NCBI GenBank assembly: GCA_946641515.1
Contig: CAMPBT010000013.1
Span: 1 to 23,417, forward strand
DNA: 23,417 nt
DNA from: UBA3210 sp002363635
GTDB taxonomy: Bacteria > Bacillota_I > Bacilli_A > RFN20 > CAG-449
Direction of reading: 5' to 3'
Both the position numbers and the translations under genes were made by a program. The notes beneath the pieces were generated by a model. It was not told the DNA's origin, did not search any database, and saw only the letters and a program-made list of their open reading frames with translations. Below are positions 13,624-22,486 of this stretch, piece after piece. How positions within the stretch are numbered: position 1 is the first letter of the stretch; the number at the start of each line of letters is the position of its first letter.

Positions 13624-14376
13624 TTAATCGTTTGTGTTAACGTTTGCCTTAGCTTTGTTTCTTTTAAATTTTTTAGTGATATCAATTACTGATTCTTCGT
13701 GTCTAAGAAGTCTACCAATATTTGCTTTATGACGATACCAAAGATAAATAGTTGCACCGAACATTAATGCTACATAATACCATGAAGCTGGTGCTAAATT
13801 CATAAATAGAGAATTAATTTCAAATGGAAGTAAGACATAAACGATTGATACTAATGCACATGATAATGAACCAATCATTGATGCTAGTGAAACGTGCTTC
13901 CAAATAATAAGAACTAACATGAAAACGATAAATCCAAGAATTAATGAGACCCAAGACGAGGCTACTACAATACCGGCGAATGTTGCGACACATTTACCAC
14001 CTTTAAATTTAAAGAAGATAGGGAATGAATGACCAATAATTGCTCCTACTGATGCTAAGATATAGGCTAGTTCTGAAAACTCTGTTACATCATCTGCAAA
14101 GACAGTGAACTGAGCAACACCTGAGTACTTACATACAAAATATGAAGTTAAGACTGCAGTGATTGTTTTTAACATATCAAGAAGAATAACGATGATTCCC
14201 CATTTTGCACCCATGACTCTTCCTGCGTTTGTTCCGCCGGCATTATGTGACCCATAATCGCGGATGTCTTTATTTGTTCTTATTTTGCCAATAATTATGC
14301 CATTTGAGATAGATCCGAGTAAGTATCCAAGTACTAAACATCCACATAGTACTAAGATTGTTATTAAAATATCCAT
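13624..14376 (-). CDS. plsY: Acyl-phosphate:glycerol-3-phosphate acyltransferase
   Basis: Polytopic membrane enzyme that transfers the acyl group from acyl-phosphate to sn-glycerol-3-phosphate, the first step of phospholipid synthesis in Gram-positives. 250 aa. The first conserved block is GSISNGIIIGK, then DYGSHNAGGTNAGRVMG (about residues 40-56), and the third is KFKGGKCVATFAG (about residues 122-134), each on the expected loops between hydrophobic helices. It is somewhat longer than the usual 200 or so residues because of a basic cytoplasmic tail (about 25 residues). GGAGG lies 7 nt upstream of the ATG. It is divergent from parE, sharing a 99-nt intergenic region, as plsY and parE often are in Bacilli. 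Confidence 0.96.
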   Translation of the reverse strand: MDILITILVLCGCLVLGYLLGSISNGIIIGKIRTNKDIRDYGSHNAGGTNAGRVMGAKWGIIVILLDMLKTITAVLTSYFVCKYSGVAQFTVFADDVTEFSELAYILASVGAIIGHSFPIFFKFKGGKCVATFAGIVVASSWVSLILGFIVFMLVLIIWKHVSLASMIGSLSCALVSIVYVLLPFEINSLFMNLAPASWYYVALMFGATIYLWYRHKANIGRLLRHEESVIDITKKFKRNKAKANVNTND

Positions 14377-14438
14377 ACGTTCCTCCGTATACGCTTTAAT
14401 AATATATTATTAATCTAGAAATACAAAGACTTTTTTTG

Positions 14439-14444
14439 TATAAT
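14439..14444 (+). promoter_or_regulatory. -10 element of parE-parC
   Basis: A perfect TATAAT lies 31 nt before the chosen parE ATG, giving a start near 14451. The spaced -35 (TAGAAA, 14416-14421) is poor. This start site also excludes the in-frame ATG at 14449 as the translation start. Confidence 0.5.
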
Positions 14445-14475
14445 ATGAATGTTAATTTTATTAGGGGGACACTAT

Positions 14476-16449
14476 ATGAGCGCTAAAAAAGATACATATA
14501 ATGCTTCGTCATTAAAAATTTTGAAGGGACTTGAACCTGTAAAAAAGAGACCTGGTATGTATATCGGTTCAACTGATTACAGAGGTACTCATCACCTTGT
14601 TTGGGAAATCGTCGATAACGCTATCGATGAAGCTATGGCAGGGTATGGTAAAAAAATTACTGTCCAAATCAATAAAGATGGTTCAATTACAATTTCTGAC
14701 GAAGGCCGTGGTATTCCATGTGATTACAATGAAAAAGAGAAAATGGATGGTTTAGACATCGTTTTCTGTACACTTCACGGCGGTGGCAAATTCGACGCTT
14801 CTAACTATAAGACTTCTGCAGGTTTACACGGTGTTGGTTCAGCATGTGCTAACGCTCTTTCAGAATGGTTAACAGTAACTGTATATAAGGATGGTACTGA
14901 ATATCATGCTGAATATAAACATGGAGGAGATATTAAGTCTGGTACTCAAATTGTTGGTCCTACAACAAAAAGAGGTACAGTAGTTACTTTTAAACCAGAT
15001 CCAAAGATGTTATCAGATGTCAATTTCCAATTTGATTTAATCAAAGATCGTTTAAATAACTCTGCATGTCAATGTAATAATGTTAAGTTCATTTTAATTG
15101 ATGAAAGAACTAAACAAAAAGAAGAATTCCTTTATACCGAAGGTATCAAAGAATACTTACAAAAGAAAAATGAAAACTATAATGGAGTTAACCCAATTGC
15201 TTATTTTGAAGATAAGACTAATGAAATTCAGGCAGAATTTGCTTTCCAATTCTTAGATGATGTCTATGAAGAGAAAGTTTATTCATTTGCTAACTCTGTC
15301 TTTACCTCTGAAGAAGGTTCGCACGTTAGAGGTTATCGTTCTGGTTTAACTAAAGCTTTTAATGAATATGCTTCACGTAATAATTTGTTAAAAGGTAACG
15401 CTAAACTTGATGGTAACGATATTAGAGAAGGTTTATCTTGTGTAGTATCAGTTAGAATTCCAGAAGGTAAAATTCAATTTGAAGGTCAAACTAAAGAAAA
15501 ATTAGGTACACCTGAAGCTACTAATGTAGTTGATACATTAGTCTATGCTAATATGACTCGTTACTTAATTGAAAATAAAGTCTATGCACAAAAGATCTTT
15601 AACCGTATTTTAGAAGCTCAAAAAGCTCGTTTAGCGGCTAGACAAGCAAAAGATGATGTAAGAAAAGTTAAGCCTCAAGACATTGAAAAATCTACATTAA
15701 TGTTATCTGGTAAACTTGTACCACCTCAAAGTAGAGAATATTTACGTAATGAACTATTCATCGTCGAAGGTGATTCAGCTGGAGGCTCTGCAAAAAAATG
15801 TAGAGATAAGAAATATCAAGGCTTATTACCTCTTAGAGGTAAACCAAAGAACATTTCTAATGATGCAGAAGATGCCTTCATGAAGAATGAAGAATTATCA
15901 ACTCTTGCTTATACTATTGGAACTGGTACAGGCAAAGACTTTAATATGAGAAATTTACATTATGGCAAGATTATTATTATGACCGATGCTGATACTGATG
16001 GATCTCATATTCAAAACTTATTAATTAATTTCTTCTATAAGAAGATGAAACCTCTTATTGAAGAAGGTCATATTTATGTTGCGTGCCCTCCTTTATATAG
16101 AGTTTCAAAACTTTCAAAAGGCAAAACAATAGAGAAATTTGCTTGGAATCAGGCAGAACTTGAAAATGCTAAAAAAGAAATTGGCTCAGGTTATACTGTT
16201 TCCCGTTACAAAGGTCTTGGTGAAATGGATGCTTCACAATTATGGAAAACAACTATGGACCCACTTCATAGAAAGTTATTAAAACTTGAAATTGTCGATG
16301 ACAAAGTTGCAGGAGAATATGTTGAATTATTCATGGGCAAAGAAGCTGGACCTAGAAATGAATGGATTAAAGAGAATATCGACTTTAGTACAAAAGGCGA
16401 TTTCTTCGTAGAGGAGGTAAAAGAACGTGGCCAAGAAATTAACAATTAA
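14476..16449 (+). CDS. parE: DNA topoisomerase IV subunit B
   Basis: 657 aa. It provides the ATPase of topoisomerase IV, which decatenates chromosomes. GHKL ATPase motifs: EIVDNAIDEA (Glu44, Asn48), SDEGRGIP (about 74-81) and GLHGVGS (116-122). TOPRIM motifs: EGDSAGG (431-437) and TDADTDGSH (Asp504, Asp506); then RYKGLGEM near the C terminus. ParE rather than GyrB is supported by its ParC-type partner. I chose the ATG at 14476 (GGGGGA 7 nt upstream) over an in-frame ATG at 14449, which would coincide with the predicted transcription start. Its 3' end overlaps parC by 23 nt, coupling their synthesis. Confidence 0.95.
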   Translation: MSAKKDTYNASSLKILKGLEPVKKRPGMYIGSTDYRGTHHLVWEIVDNAIDEAMAGYGKKITVQINKDGSITISDEGRGIPCDYNEKEKMDGLDIVFCTLHGGGKFDASNYKTSAGLHGVGSACANALSEWLTVTVYKDGTEYHAEYKHGGDIKSGTQIVGPTTKRGTVVTFKPDPKMLSDVNFQFDLIKDRLNNSACQCNNVKFILIDERTKQKEEFLYTEGIKEYLQKKNENYNGVNPIAYFEDKTNEIQAEFAFQFLDDVYEEKVYSFANSVFTSEEGSHVRGYRSGLTKAFNEYASRNNLLKGNAKLDGNDIREGLSCVVSVRIPEGKIQFEGQTKEKLGTPEATNVVDTLVYANMTRYLIENKVYAQKIFNRILEAQKARLAARQAKDDVRKVKPQDIEKSTLMLSGKLVPPQSREYLRNELFIVEGDSAGGSAKKCRDKKYQGLLPLRGKPKNISNDAEDAFMKNEELSTLAYTIGTGTGKDFNMRNLHYGKIIIMTDADTDGSHIQNLLINFFYKKMKPLIEEGHIYVACPPLYRVSKLSKGKTIEKFAWNQAELENAKKEIGSGYTVSRYKGLGEMDASQLWKTTMDPLHRKLLKLEIVDDKVAGEYVELFMGKEAGPRNEWIKENIDFSTKGDFFVEEVKERGQEINN

Positions 16450-19018
16450 ACGTCCTGAAGTAGTTTCTGAAGAAGAAATTATTAAGCAGCCTATCGAAGA
16501 AGTTATGTCTCAAGGCTTCGGCCGTTATTCTAAATATGTTCTTCAAGAAAGAGCAGTTCCTGATGTTAGAGATGGACTTAAACCTGTTCAAAGAAGAATT
16601 ATTTATTACATGTACCACGAAGGTAACGTCTCCACTAAGCCTACTAGAAAATGTGCGAAAACTGTTGGGGGAGTTATCGGTACACTTCACCCACACGGGG
16701 ATGCTTCAGTTTATGAAGCGATGGTAAGACTTTCTCAAGACTGGAAAATGAGATACCCACTTGTTACTTTCCAAGGTAACAATGGTAGTATTGACGGTGA
16801 TGGTCCTGCTGCTTACCGTTATACAGAAGCAAAATTATCCGAATTATCGGACTTACTTGTTGCTGATTTAAATAAAAATGTCGTCGATATGGATTTAAAC
16901 TTCGACGATTCTGAATTTGAACCTACAGTTTTGCCTGCTAGATTTCCAAACTTACTTGTTAATGGTTCTAGTGGTATTGCTGTTGGTGCATCTACTGATA
17001 TTCCTCCTCATAACTTAGGAGAAGTAATTGATGCAATCACTTGGAGAATTGGTCATAAACACGCTTCTACAAGTGACTTACTTGAATTTATTAAAGGTCC
17101 TGACTTCCCAACTGGTGGGGTAATTAAAAGTGCTTCATCATTAAAAGATATTTATGAAAAGGGAAGTGGTTCATTTAAGTTGTACGCAAAAGTTTCTACT
17201 AATACCTCTGATAAGAGTCTTAATCAGATTATTATTGAAGAAATTCCTTATGGTAAAGATAAATCAGAATTTGTAAATAATATTGATAGAGTAAGATTTG
17301 CGAGTAAACTTGATGCAATTTTAGAAGTCCGTGATGAAACAGGCATGGAAGGTTTAAGAATTGCGATTGATGTTAAAAAAGATGCTGATTTAGACAATTT
17401 AGTCAATTTCTTATATTCTAAGAACTGTTTTTCTACAACTATTAAGTTCAATATGCTTGTAATTGACCACTTTAAACCAAAGGTCTGTTCATTACTTGAA
17501 GTAGTCGATTGCTATATTGAACATCAAATTGATGTCATTACTAGAAGATCACAATTTGATTTAGATAAATCTAATAAGAGACTTCATATTGTTAATGGTT
17601 TAGTTAAAGCTGTATCTATCTTAGACCAGGTAGTCGCGTTAATTAGATCATCTAAAGATAAACAAGACGCAAAAAATAGACTTGTAAGTGAACTTTCATT
17701 CAGTGAAGAACAAGCTGAAGCTATTTTAATGTTACAGTTATATAGATTAACTAACCTTGATATTTCAGTATTAATGAATGAAAAAGCAACTCTTGAAAAT
17801 ACTATTAAGGATTTAGAAGAACTCTTAGCATCTCCTACTAAGATGAATAACTTAATTAAATCAGATTTAAATGATATTAAGAAAAAATATGGAGATGAAC
17901 GAAGAACTGCTATTGAAGATAGTGAGACAGACTTCAAAGTTGATAAGCTTGCATTAATTTCTAAAGATGAAGTTATGGTTTCAGTTACTCGCGATGGGTA
18001 CATCAAGAGAACTCAGATGAGATCTTATAATTCATCTAATGGTTCTTTACCGGGAATTAAGACAGGAGACGCTTTTAGAGCAATCACAAAAGCTTATACA
18101 ACTGATTTCTTAATCACCTTTACTTCATTTGGTAACTACTTAGTCTTCCCAGTTTATCAATTAAATGATAATAAATGGAAAGATGAGGGCGGACACATCA
18201 ATGAAATTGGTCAATTAAACGCAAATGAAAAGATTGTTCAGACAATTTTAGTTTCTAAATTTAAAGAAGGAATTAGAATTGGTTTAATTACTAAAAAAGG
18301 TCAAATTAAGAGAGTTCCATTAAAAGATTTTGAAACTCAGAAATATTCTAAGCCAATTAAATGTATTAAAGTTGGCGGAGACGATGAACTAGTCGACGCT
18401 ATTGTTTTACACGGCAATACAAATATTTTAGTAGTCAACGCTGATGGTTATTCTTCATTCTACAACGAATCAGAAGTTAACGAATTTGGCCTAAAAGCCG
18501 GCGGAATTAAGGCTATTTCTACTAAGAATAACAATGTTGTTGGTGTGCTTCCTTTTGAAGATGATGAAAGATGTAATATCGTTTTAATTTCCGAAGGCAA
18601 AGCTATTAGAAACGTCGATTCTTCTCATTTAATTAAAACAGGAAGACTAGGCGCTAAACAGCAAATCTTCAAGACCTTTAAATCTGATCCTCAAACCGCT
18701 ATATATGTTGGTAAGATGGACAAAAAAGCGGAAAATTATAAAATTTCCGTCATTTTAGAGAATTTATCAGTAGTTGAACTTAACGTAAGTGAAGTTAAGC
18801 CTCAACCATTTGAATCATATTTAAAGAGTACAAACGAATTTGTTGACTCACCATTTAAATTTATTGATTCATACAAAACTCACGTTGATAGAGTTGATGA
18901 AAATACAAAAGTTGAAGTCTCAAAAGTTGCTTCAAGTAAACCTGCTCCTTCTATTGAAGAAGAGAAGGATGATGACTTTGAACAATTATCATTATTTGAC
19001 TTTGTCGATGATGATTAG
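16427..19018 (+). CDS. parC: DNA topoisomerase IV subunit A
   Basis: 863 aa. The DNA-cleaving subunit. The N-terminal signature FGRYSKYVLQERAVPDVRDGLKPVQRRI is of Gram-positive ParC type. The catalytic tyrosine is Tyr132 in AAYRYTEAKLSEL. The C-terminal beta-pinwheel repeats (about 490-810) lack the GyrA-box QRRGGKG, which supports ParC over GyrA. The quinolone-determining stretch reads HPHGDASVYEAM, with Ala93 where many ParC proteins have serine and Glu97 retained. The start is GTG at 16427, placed 8 nt after GAGGAGGT inside parE. The tail is acidic (EEEKDDDFEQLSLFDFVDDD). Confidence 0.95.
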   Translation: MAKKLTIKRPEVVSEEEIIKQPIEEVMSQGFGRYSKYVLQERAVPDVRDGLKPVQRRIIYYMYHEGNVSTKPTRKCAKTVGGVIGTLHPHGDASVYEAMVRLSQDWKMRYPLVTFQGNNGSIDGDGPAAYRYTEAKLSELSDLLVADLNKNVVDMDLNFDDSEFEPTVLPARFPNLLVNGSSGIAVGASTDIPPHNLGEVIDAITWRIGHKHASTSDLLEFIKGPDFPTGGVIKSASSLKDIYEKGSGSFKLYAKVSTNTSDKSLNQIIIEEIPYGKDKSEFVNNIDRVRFASKLDAILEVRDETGMEGLRIAIDVKKDADLDNLVNFLYSKNCFSTTIKFNMLVIDHFKPKVCSLLEVVDCYIEHQIDVITRRSQFDLDKSNKRLHIVNGLVKAVSILDQVVALIRSSKDKQDAKNRLVSELSFSEEQAEAILMLQLYRLTNLDISVLMNEKATLENTIKDLEELLASPTKMNNLIKSDLNDIKKKYGDERRTAIEDSETDFKVDKLALISKDEVMVSVTRDGYIKRTQMRSYNSSNGSLPGIKTGDAFRAITKAYTTDFLITFTSFGNYLVFPVYQLNDNKWKDEGGHINEIGQLNANEKIVQTILVSKFKEGIRIGLITKKGQIKRVPLKDFETQKYSKPIKCIKVGGDDELVDAIVLHGNTNILVVNADGYSSFYNESEVNEFGLKAGGIKAISTKNNNVVGVLPFEDDERCNIVLISEGKAIRNVDSSHLIKTGRLGAKQQIFKTFKSDPQTAIYVGKMDKKAENYKISVILENLSVVELNVSEVKPQPFESYLKSTNEFVDSPFKFIDSYKTHVDRVDENTKVEVSKVASSKPAPSIEEEKDDDFEQLSLFDFVDDD

Positions 19019-19033
19019 TTATTAATGTGTACT

Positions 19034-19057
19034 AAATGAGATAAAATGTTCATTTTT
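19034..19057 (+). terminator. Weak terminator candidate after parC
   Basis: AAATGA (19034-19039) pairs with TCATTT (19050-19055) around a 10-nt loop and is followed by TT then GGG. The A+T-only 6-bp stem makes this doubtful. Confidence 0.3.
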
Positions 19058-19083
19058 GGGATTTTAAAATTTTCTTATTATAG

Positions 19084-19089
19084 TATAAT
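19084..19089 (+). promoter_or_regulatory. -10 element of the yqeG-mtnN gene cluster
   Basis: A perfect TATAAT lies 17 nt before the yqeG ATG, with the SD (AAAGGAG) between. No convincing -35 is seen. Confidence 0.45.
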
Positions 19090-19106
19090 AAAGAAAAGGA
19101 GATATT

Positions 19107-19640
19107 ATGTGCTTATTTAGACCTACTTATTACTCTAAAAGCATTTATGATGTCCCATTATCATTTTTTGAAGAGAATAATATTAAAATTATCTTTTCTG
19201 ATTTAGATAATACTTTGGACGCTTTCTTTGAAAAAGAACCGACAAAGAGAGCATTAAAATTAGTCGAAGATTTAAAATCTGTTGGGGTAACTTTAATTAT
19301 TACTTCAAATAATCATGGAGATAGAGTTAAGAATTACGCAAAAAAGCTTGGAGTAGAATGTCATTATTCTTCTAAAAAGCCATTAGGTTATAAACTTCGT
19401 AGGTTCATTAAAAATAAAAATCTCAATAAAAAGGAGATTTTGATGGTAGGAGATCAAATCTTAACTGATGTTATCTCCTCAAAACTTACTGGGGTAAGAG
19501 TCTTACTTGTTGAACCAGTAGTTAATAAAGATTTAGTTATTACAAAATTTAACCGTTTCATTGATAAGATCATCAGATGGTTCCAACATAAATTTAAAAT
19601 TTTGGAAAAAAGGGAGGTAACTAACAATGGAAAAAAATAG
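19107..19640 (+). CDS. yqeG: YqeG-family HAD phosphatase
   Basis: A 177-aa HAD-superfamily phosphatase of type IIIA. Motif I is SDLDNTLD (nucleophile Asp32, general acid Asp34), motif II is the TSNN stretch (about 71), and motif III/IV is MVGDQILTDV (about 113-122). The opening RPTYYSKSIYDV is the YqeG signature. The substrate is not established in the family, and a role near ribosome assembly is inferred from its constant pairing with yqeH. AAAGGAG precedes the ATG. Its last 14 nt overlap the start of yqeH, and a conspicuous SD for yqeH (GGGAGGTAA) lies inside its coding region. Confidence 0.94.
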   Translation: MCLFRPTYYSKSIYDVPLSFFEENNIKIIFSDLDNTLDAFFEKEPTKRALKLVEDLKSVGVTLIITSNNHGDRVKNYAKKLGVECHYSSKKPLGYKLRRFIKNKNLNKKEILMVGDQILTDVISSKLTGVRVLLVEPVVNKDLVITKFNRFIDKIIRWFQHKFKILEKREVTNNGKK

Positions 19641-20748
19641 AGTACAAACTTGCTTTGGATGTGGTGTTCCACTTCAAAATGAAAACCCAGGCGCTACTGG
19701 CTACGTACCAAAAATGCTTGGTGAAAAAGGACAAGAACATTATTTATGTCAAAGATGTTATCGTCTTCAACATTATGGAGAAACACGTGAAGAAGAAGTA
19801 GCTTTACCAGATTATAAAGAAATTTTCTCAAACGCAATTAAGAAAAAATGCTTAATTATCTACGTAGTTGACCTCTTTGCTTTTGAATGCTCAATTATTA
19901 AAGATTTATCTCCATTCATTAAAGATAACCCAATTTTAGTTGTCGCGAACAAGAGAGATATTATGCCAAAAGCTATCGATGATGATAAATTAAGACAATT
20001 CGTCTATGCTAGATTTAAATTAGAAGGCATTGATATTGAAGATGTCATCGTTTCATCTGCATATAAGAATTACAACATCGAAGAAATCATTGAGGCTATG
20101 AAAGCCTTAAAGAACGGCAAAGATATTTATATTGTCGGTGCTTCTTCAGTTGGTAAATCATCTTTAATTAACGTCTTATTAAAGAATATTAAAAATGAAA
20201 CTAGAGATTTGATTACAACTTCACCTTACCCAGGTACAACAGTTGCAACAATTACTATTCCTTTAGATAATAAATCAAAGATTTATGATACTCCTGGTAT
20301 GATATCTCGTGATTCAGTCTTTGCAGTGTTTGATAAATCAGTTCTTAAATATACAATTCCAAGAACTGAGATTAAGCCAATTACTTTCCAATTAAATGAT
20401 AAACAGTCAATTTTTATTGGAGGTGTTTCTAGATTTGATTTTGTTGAAGGTAAGAAAACAGGCTTTACATTCTATGCTTCATCAAATGTTGAATTACATC
20501 GAACTAAACTTGATAAAGCAGATGCAATTTTTGAAAAATTAATCTCCACTGGCAAGATTAAACCAGTCTCTGCAGCCTTAAAAGGCCCACAAGATTTCGT
20601 AAGACACGAAATGAACTTGCCAAATGATAAAAAAGTCGATATTGTTATTTCTGGTTTAGCGTGGATTTCAGTTAAGGGAACTGGACAAAAAGTTTCCGTT
20701 TTAGCACCTGCAGGTGTCTCAGTTACAATCAGAGATCCAAAGATTTAG
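19627..20748 (+). CDS. yqeH: Ribosome biogenesis GTPase YqeH (circularly permuted)
   Basis: A 373-aa GTPase needed for 30S subunit assembly. An N-terminal zinc finger (Cys9, Cys12, Cys41, Cys44) is followed by GTPase motifs in permuted order: G4 NKRD (108-111), G5 VSSA, then G1 GASSVGKSSLIN and G3 DTPGM. This permutation defines the YlqF/YqeH class. The C-terminal domain (about 230-373) is the usual YqeH treble-clef/beta region and ends in VTIRDPKI. The start overlaps yqeG by 14 nt. In Bacillus aroE lies between yqeH and yhbY; here yhbY follows after 9 nt. Confidence 0.96.
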   Translation: MEKNRVQTCFGCGVPLQNENPGATGYVPKMLGEKGQEHYLCQRCYRLQHYGETREEEVALPDYKEIFSNAIKKKCLIIYVVDLFAFECSIIKDLSPFIKDNPILVVANKRDIMPKAIDDDKLRQFVYARFKLEGIDIEDVIVSSAYKNYNIEEIIEAMKALKNGKDIYIVGASSVGKSSLINVLLKNIKNETRDLITTSPYPGTTVATITIPLDNKSKIYDTPGMISRDSVFAVFDKSVLKYTIPRTEIKPITFQLNDKQSIFIGGVSRFDFVEGKKTGFTFYASSNVELHRTKLDKADAIFEKLISTGKIKPVSAALKGPQDFVRHEMNLPNDKKVDIVISGLAWISVKGTGQKVSVLAPAGVSVTIRDPKI

Positions 20749-20757
20749 GAGAAATAA

Positions 20758-21054
20758 ATGTTATTAAACAACAAACAAATTAAATATTTAAAATCTTTAG
20801 CAGTAAATATTGAGCCAAAATATCAAATTGGTAAGAACGAAGTTACTGATAATACTTTAGACTTACTTGATAAAGCTTTAACTAAGAATGAATTAATTAA
20901 AGTCAGCATCAATACTTCTGTTAAAGAAGAGAAAGTTGAATTTGCAAATACAATTGCAGAAGCTTTACATTGTGAAATTGTCCAAATTGTTGGCAATAAT
21001 ATCACATTATTTAGAAAGAATTTAAAGGATGGCACCATCCATCTACCAAATTAA
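20758..21054 (+). CDS. yhbY: CRS1/YhbY-domain RNA-binding protein
   Basis: 98 aa, the full length of a stand-alone CRM (CRS1-YhbY) domain associated with pre-50S particles. Typical features are the start LNNKQIKYLKSLAVNIEPKYQIGKN, a central LIKVSINTS strand and the ending IVQIVGNNITLFRKN. The exposed GxxG-like loop is degenerate (GKNE). TAGGAG lies just before the ATG, overlapping the yqeH stop. It is in the conserved yqeH-yhbY-nadD order. Confidence 0.93.
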   Translation: MLLNNKQIKYLKSLAVNIEPKYQIGKNEVTDNTLDLLDKALTKNELIKVSINTSVKEEKVEFANTIAEALHCEIVQIVGNNITLFRKNLKDGTIHLPN

Positions 21055-21059
21055 TTATT

Positions 21060-22151
21060 ATGAAGACCATACTTTTTGGAGGATCATTTGATCCGCTTCA
21101 CTCTGGACATATAAAAGTAGCCCTGAAAGCAATGAATTCCATTCACGCTGACAGGGTGGTTTTCGTTTTGGCAAAATATCCTAGATGGAAAAAGCCTCTA
21201 GCAAGCGATGAACAAAGACTTGAAATGCTTAAACTTGGCATTAAAGATTATCCTAATTTTTCTATTTGCTTAGATGAAATCAATTCTACTAAAGAAGTTA
21301 ATTATACATACGAGACAGTTAGAGATTTCAAAAAACAAGATGATGAAGAATTATATTTCTTAATTGGTACTGACCAAGAACAAAAACTTGATAAATGGTA
21401 TGAAATAGAGAAATTGTCTTCTTTAGTTCACTTTATCTGTGTTACTAGACCTGGTGAAGAACTAAATAAAGAGAATTTAGAAAAATATCATGTAGAGTTA
21501 ATTGATTCTCCAGTATCAGATATGTCATCAACTGGCTTAAGAGAATTAAAAAATGTCGATGTTCCTCTAGATATACTTGATTATATTGTCAAACACGAAT
21601 TATATTATATTCCGGACATTAAAAATAGACTTTCTGAGCATCGTTTTAAACATTCTTGCTCAGTTGCTCGTACAGCGTACATTATCGCTTTAAAAAACGG
21701 TCTAGACGTGTCTAAAGCATACATTGCAGGATTACTTCACGATATTGGAAAAGAGGTTGATATCAAAATTCAATATGAAGAAGTCAAAAAATCTCATCCT
21801 ACTATAGTAGATTTAATTGAACCTCAGTTATATCATCAGTTTGTAGGAGAAAGGATGGCAAGAGAAATTTTTCATATCGATGATCTAGATATTTTACTTG
21901 CCATTAGATATCACGCGACGGGAAACGCCAATATGGGAACATATGGAGAAATTATTTACGCGAGTGATAAAATAGAACCAACTAGAAAATATGATTCTAG
22001 TGAACTAATTAAAGCTTGCGAAGATAATTATCATCTCGGCTTTATAAAAGTCTTGGAAGAGAACATAAAGTTCTTAAAGAGCAAAAAAGCAGATTATACA
22101 AATCCGTTAACTCTTGCTTGCGTAAATTATTACTTAGGAGGAAATAAATAA
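21060..22151 (+). CDS. nadD: Fused nicotinate-nucleotide adenylyltransferase (NadD) and YqeK HD-domain phosphohydrolase
   Basis: 363 aa carrying two enzymes that are separate genes in Bacillus subtilis. Residues 1-190 are NadD, which makes deamido-NAD from NaMN and ATP: the HIGH-type motif GGSFDPLHSGH (7-17) and SSTGLRE (about 169) are intact. Residues about 195-363 are YqeK, an HD-superfamily enzyme reported to cleave Ap4A: HSCSVA, LLHDIGKE, HQFVGERMA and YHATGN supply the metal ligands, and YASDKIEPTRKYD is the family signature. The start lies 5 nt after yhbY with no clear SD, so translation probably depends on coupling. NadD-HD fusions also occur in Mollicutes, as I recall. Confidence 0.95.
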   Translation: MKTILFGGSFDPLHSGHIKVALKAMNSIHADRVVFVLAKYPRWKKPLASDEQRLEMLKLGIKDYPNFSICLDEINSTKEVNYTYETVRDFKKQDDEELYFLIGTDQEQKLDKWYEIEKLSSLVHFICVTRPGEELNKENLEKYHVELIDSPVSDMSSTGLRELKNVDVPLDILDYIVKHELYYIPDIKNRLSEHRFKHSCSVARTAYIIALKNGLDVSKAYIAGLLHDIGKEVDIKIQYEEVKKSHPTIVDLIEPQLYHQFVGERMAREIFHIDDLDILLAIRYHATGNANMGTYGEIIYASDKIEPTRKYDSSELIKACEDNYHLGFIKVLEENIKFLKSKKADYTNPLTLACVNYYLGGNK

Positions 22152-22486
22152 TGAATGAACTAAAATTACAATTAATAAAAAACGCTATTGAAGATAAAAA
22201 GGGAGAAGATGTCGAAGTATTCGATGTACACGAAACTTCACCTTTCTTTGATTATATCGTTGTTTGTACTGCTCAAAATAATAGACAAGGTTTAGCAATT
22301 GCAGATGGTATTGAAGAAAACCTTGCTAAATCAGGCGAAACTATTAGAAACGTAGAAGGTAAGGGAAAAGATTCAGAATGGGTCTTAATTGACTGTGATG
22401 ATATCTTAGTACACGTTTTCTCAAAATTTGAAAGAATTAGAATTAACTTAGAAGAACTCCTCAAAGAAAGCGGTGCAAAGAGATAA
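22151..22486 (+). CDS. rsfS: Ribosomal silencing factor RsfS
   Basis: 111 aa. It binds ribosomal protein L14 on the 50S subunit and blocks subunit joining in poor growth conditions. The family core is complete: DVHETSPFFDYIVVCTAQNNRQGLAIADGIEENL, then VEGKGKDSEWVLIDCDDILVHVFSKFERIRINLEEL. AGGAGG lies 9 nt upstream of the ATG, which overlaps the preceding stop (TAATG). Position after yqeK matches Bacillus yqeL. Confidence 0.96.
   Translation: MNELKLQLIKNAIEDKKGEDVEVFDVHETSPFFDYIVVCTAQNNRQGLAIADGIEENLAKSGETIRNVEGKGKDSEWVLIDCDDILVHVFSKFERIRINLEELLKESGAKR

Noticed and set aside
14449..14475. ATG giving a longer ParE
   Set aside because: It falls at the predicted transcription start with no SD; the ATG at 14476 follows GGGGGA and begins like other ParE proteins.
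17584..18006. 140-codon minus-strand ORF within parC
   Set aside because: It is antisense to a well-conserved coding region, with no SD or family resemblance; a shadow frame.
14476..19018. Possible gyrB-gyrA instead of parE-parC
   Set aside because: The A subunit lacks the GyrA-box in its C-terminal domain and has the Gram-positive ParC N-terminal signature; divergent plsY also fits the usual parE neighbourhood.
21153..21155. Arginine-codon reassignment (AGG or CGA), known in some uncultured Bacilli
   Set aside because: CGA encodes the conserved Arg in YGDERRT of ParC and in ELHRTKL of YqeH. The few AGG codons (for example this one in nadD and one in yqeG) fit Arg, and ATG serves as Met throughout.
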